Position numbers and translations under genes: made by a program. From Atribacteria bacterium SCGC AAA255-G05 (lineage in GTDB: Bacteria; Atribacterota; Phoenicimicrobiia; Phoenicimicrobiales; Phoenicimicrobiaceae), in contig ASPA01000043.1 of assembly GCA_000405605.1 (NCBI GenBank), forward strand, positions 1 to 17,288: a stretch of 17,288 nt of DNA, read 5' to 3'. Position 1 is the first letter of the stretch. Each line of letters starts with the position of its first letter. Below the pieces are notes generated by a model that saw only the letters and a list, made by a program, of their open reading frames with translations, was not told the origin of the DNA and did no database searches. Below, in pieces: positions 15,142 to 17,288 of this stretch.

Positions 15142-15411
15142 TCAAATAGCTATACTAAAAAGTATATTAATTATTGCTCTCTGAAGCAAATTTAGTAAAA
15201 AAAAGACAATTATCGGAGAAAGATCTAAACCCATGCCTCCTAAAGGCAATATAATCCTGAAGGGTGCTAAAATAGGTTCGGTAACTCTATAGATAAATTG
15301 CACCACAGGGTTATGGGGGTCTACAGGTATCCAGGTTAAAAATATCCTCGCTAAAATTAAATAACTGTAAAGTTTGAAGACTGTGTTAATTATTTGAATC
15401 AGTAAAAACAT
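15142..15411 (-). CDS. yggT: YggT family membrane protein
   Basis: An 89-residue membrane protein with two hydrophobic segments (about residues 2-25 and 65-88). The family core is complete: ARIFLTWIPVDPHNPVV, then VTEPILAPFRIILP, then GGMGLDLSPIIVFFLL. The family function is not settled; links to division, osmotic stress and chloroplast CCB3-type proteins are reported. It lies 55 nt after yggS and 50 nt before divIVA on the same strand. A GGAAGGA site lies about 11 nt upstream of the ATG. Confidence 0.92.
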   Translation of the reverse strand: MFLLIQIINTVFKLYSYLILARIFLTWIPVDPHNPVVQFIYRVTEPILAPFRIILPLGGMGLDLSPIIVFFLLNLLQRAIINILFSIAI

Positions 15412-15466
15412 AGATAATATTTTCCTTCCGCTTTTATTAATTTATCCTTTTCGTTTAAATTAATGG

Positions 15467-16153
15467 TTAACGAAACCCGAATATTCCCCTGCCGATTCTA
15501 ACCATATTAGCGCCTTCTTCAATGGCAATCTCAAAATCTTCAGTCATACCCATGGAAAGATAGTCCATTTTAATATTTTCTATATTTTTACTCTTTATTT
15601 TTTCGGATAATTCCCTGAGTTTCCTGAAATATGGCCGAACTTCTTCTTTGTCTTCTACTATTGGGGCAATAGTCATTAAGCCTCTGATCCTTATTCTGGG
15701 AAATTCAGAAATTTCTTTTAGAAAAGTCTCTACTTCTTCCGATTTAATCCCATATTTAGTTTCTTCCCCGGAAACATTCACCTCAACTAAAACATCCATT
15801 ATCTTCCCAAATTGCAAAGAACGCTTATCTATTTCTTGGGCTAATTTTATACTATCTACAGAGTGAATACAATTAAATATTTCTACAGCGTATTTTGCCT
15901 TATTAGTCTGCAGATGTCCTATAAGATGCCACTCTACATCGGCAGTAAAAATTTGATATTTTTTTTTAGCATCCTGGACTCTGTTTTCACCAATTATTTT
16001 TACCCCTGCATTTATAGCTTCTTCTATTTGCTCTGTAGTAGCAGTTTTAGTTACTGCCACTAATTTTATTTCTTCGGGGTTTCTATTCACCTTTAAGGCT
16101 GCTTTTTTTATTTTTTTGTTTATTATCTCTAAATTGTTTTTGATTGTTTCCAT
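15467..16153 (-). CDS. yggS: YggS/PROSC family PLP homeostasis protein
   Basis: A 228-residue pyridoxal-phosphate-binding protein with an alanine-racemase-like barrel. The PLP lysine is Lys36 in LVAVTKT. Further family motifs are IGENRVQDA, WHLIGHLQTNK, HSVDS, VNVSGEETKYG, RGLMTIAP and the phosphate-binding LSMGMTEDFEIAIEEGANMVRIG at the C-terminus. The family controls free PLP and indirectly amino-acid pools; no enzymatic activity is established. It lies in the usual cluster with yggT and divIVA, 72 nt downstream of phoU. The ribosome binding site (AAAGG) is weak. Confidence 0.95.
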   Translation of the reverse strand: METIKNNLEIINKKIKKAALKVNRNPEEIKLVAVTKTATTEQIEEAINAGVKIIGENRVQDAKKKYQIFTADVEWHLIGHLQTNKAKYAVEIFNCIHSVDSIKLAQEIDKRSLQFGKIMDVLVEVNVSGEETKYGIKSEEVETFLKEISEFPRIRIRGLMTIAPIVEDKEEVRPYFRKLRELSEKIKSKNIENIKMDYLSMGMTEDFEIAIEEGANMVRIGRGIFGFR

Positions 16154-16225
16154 AAATTATAACCTTTTATATCTTTTAGTTTTTGATTATTCAAATAAAA
16201 AATATAAACAATCATTCAGTTAATT

Positions 16226-16939
16226 TTAAACCTTAATGTTCTTTTCTTCTTTATTGTTTTTGAAATAACCTTTTATTCTCTCTCCATTGACAATATATAC
16301 TACTCTTTCTGCTAAATTTGTAGCGTGGTCGGCAATCCGTTCAATATTATTAGAAACAAAGATTAAATGAATCGCCCTGCTGATAGTATGGGGATCTTCC
16401 ATCATAAAAGTTAAAAGTTCACGTAATATTTGCTTATCCAAATCGTCAACCGTCCTATCTCTTGCCCATACTTCCTTAGCTAATTTTACATCTCCGTTGA
16501 AATAGGCACTTAAGCCATCTTTCAACATATTCTGAGCAATTTCAGCCATACGAGGAATGTCTATTAGGGGTTTTACCATCGATTTGGTAGATAAATACTG
16601 GCTGGCCCTGGCTATGCTTACGGCATGATCTGCTACTCTTTCTAAATCAGATACGGTCTTATAACCGCAACCGATAATTCTTAAATTTTTAGCAATAGGA
16701 TGACGTAGAGCAATCATCTGTAAACATTGTTCTTCTATATCTAATTCCATTTTATCAATTACATCATCATTCTCGATTACCTTTGCAGCTAAATCCAAAT
16801 CCTGCTCAACTAAAGACTTTATAGCCATATCAATTGCTTCTTCGACTAAATTTGCCATCTTTATCAAACTTTCCTTTAAGCCAGGAAGTTCGTTATCAAA
16901 AAATAACTTTTTCTCTTTTATATTCTCTTTTTTAATCAT
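16226..16939 (-). CDS. phoU: PhoU family phosphate signalling protein
   Basis: A 237-residue all-helical protein made of two PhoU repeats. Each has the metal-binding E-x3-D motif: SDLERVADHA (Glu100, Asp104) and NNIERIADHA (Glu200, Asp204). PhoU links the Pst phosphate transporter to the PhoR-PhoB sensor system and limits phosphate uptake. Here it is the first gene of a division/PLP cluster, and no pst or pho genes are seen; any upstream partner would be more than 349 nt away. The ATG has an AAAGGA site about 10 nt upstream. The 5' untranslated region of about 165 nt contains two heptamer arrays. Confidence 0.94.
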   Translation of the reverse strand: MIKKENIKEKKLFFDNELPGLKESLIKMANLVEEAIDMAIKSLVEQDLDLAAKVIENDDVIDKMELDIEEQCLQMIALRHPIAKNLRIIGCGYKTVSDLERVADHAVSIARASQYLSTKSMVKPLIDIPRMAEIAQNMLKDGLSAYFNGDVKLAKEVWARDRTVDDLDKQILRELLTFMMEDPHTISRAIHLIFVSNNIERIADHATNLAERVVYIVNGERIKGYFKNNKEEKNIKV

Positions 16940-16980
16940 AATTTATTTGTCCTTTGTATTATATTTGAAATCACTTAGTA

Positions 16981-17064
16981 TCCAGTAGTCAGAAGTCAGT
17001 ATTCAGAATATTCTGGTTCCTGGCTTCTGAATTCTGGCATCTGGATTCTAGCTTCTGACTTCTT
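16981..17064. repeat. Heptamer array D with internal polarity switch (12 units)
   Basis: Twelve units in unbroken 7-bp register. Four are of the type GTCAGAA/TCCAGTA (16981-17008), then eight are of the reverse-complement type NNTTCTG (17009-17064, the last ending in TT). The switch makes a dyad that could fold into a long hairpin. It lies in the likely 5' untranslated region of phoU. Confidence 0.85.
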
Positions 17065-17072
17065 TTTCCTAA

Positions 17073-17100
17073 CGAAATACGATATACGACATACGATATA
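17073..17100. repeat. Heptamer array E (CGATATA)
   Basis: Units CGAAATA, CGATATA, CGACATA, CGATATA in register. Read on the minus strand it almost repeats array C (13903-13937), so the two are inverted copies on either side of the phoU-yggU operon. Confidence 0.8.
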
Positions 17101-17113
17101 CTATTTTATGCTT

Positions 17114-17142
17114 AATATATCAAAAATAGCAACATTTTTCAA
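17114..17142 (-). promoter_or_regulatory. Predicted promoter of the phoU-yggS-yggT-divIVA-yggU operon
   Basis: On the minus strand TTGAAA (17142-17137), a 17-bp spacer and TATATT (17119-17114). It is upstream of phoU with arrays D and E between it and the start codon. Confidence 0.6.
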
Positions 17143-17153
17143 TGATTTTGTAT

Positions 17154-17188
17154 TCGTATTTCGTATCGAGTATTGCGTATCACGTAAA
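17154..17188. repeat. Heptamer array F (TCGTATT, degenerate)
   Basis: Units TCGTATT, TCGTATC, GAGTATT, GCGTATC, ACGTAAA keep a 7-bp register. The array lies just upstream of the predicted phoU -35 box. Confidence 0.65.
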
Positions 17189-17235
17189 GAAGGGGAAAAG
17201 ACCCGGAAAAAACAATAACGACAACTATTCTTTTC

Positions 17236-17288
17236 TTTATCTAACTACCCCAATTAAAATAAATTTACACTAACAATGTTTTGTAACA
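17236..17288. repeat. 53-bp inverted repeat, right copy (reaches window edge)
   Basis: Identical to the reverse complement of 9167-9219 over all 53 bases. The repeat may continue past the end of the window. Confidence 0.9.

Noticed and set aside
16981..17188. Repeat clusters D-F as a possible CRISPR array
   Set aside because: Units are 7 bp and contiguous with no unique spacers of 25-40 bp, and no cas gene is present.
9167..17288. Composite transposon bounded by the 53-bp inverted repeats
   Set aside because: No transposase, integrase or target-site duplication is visible and the cargo is core housekeeping genes. The repeat itself is reported without that label.

Overview
The window is an AT-rich, gene-dense bacterial segment. 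The binding protein has a signal peptide without a lipobox, so it looks periplasmic and the cell is probably a diderm. The same window has a T-box leader, DivIVA and strong GGAGG-type ribosome binding sites. Together these suggest a deep-branching anaerobic diderm such as Atribacterota or a relative. That placement is an inference from gene style only; there is no rRNA or marker phylogeny here.

Left half, + strand (1-8942): the window opens inside a tightly packed four-gene oxidoreductase operon. It encodes an NAD/FAD-type alpha subunit (truncated by the window edge), a 2x[4Fe-4S] protein, a BFD-like [2Fe-2S] protein and a DAO-family FAD dehydrogenase. This is the order of the four-subunit dye-linked proline dehydrogenase / opine oxidase type complexes. 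A free-standing class I glutamine-amidotransferase-like protein of unknown function (BPL_N type) follows. Next comes a complete branched-chain/polar amino acid ABC importer, livJ-livH-livM-livG-livF. The likely theme is uptake of an amino-acid-like compound, possible hydrolysis, then flavin-dependent oxidation; the substrate is not determined by the sequence.

Right half, - strand (9335-17288): two housekeeping operons converge on the liv operon. The first is ileS-lspA-lgt, with a well-formed isoleucine T-box leader and a near-consensus promoter; the operon couples isoleucyl-tRNA supply to lipoprotein maturation. The second is phoU-yggS-yggT-divIVA-yggU, which joins a phosphate-regulator homologue to a conserved division/PLP-homeostasis cluster. 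It has a good promoter upstream of phoU and an intrinsic terminator after yggU.

The three long gene-free stretches (8943-9334, 13535-14175, 16940-17288) are full of repeats. There are seven arrays with a strict 7-bp period but different heptamer sequences, several short GTAGGGG...CCC palindromes with covarying arms, and a REP-like terminator hairpin. A 53-bp sequence occurs at 9167-9219 and, inverted and identical, at 17236-17288, the right edge of the window. These paired elements bracket the whole minus-strand block and are the most unusual structural signal here. No tRNA, rRNA, CRISPR array, transposase or phage gene was seen.
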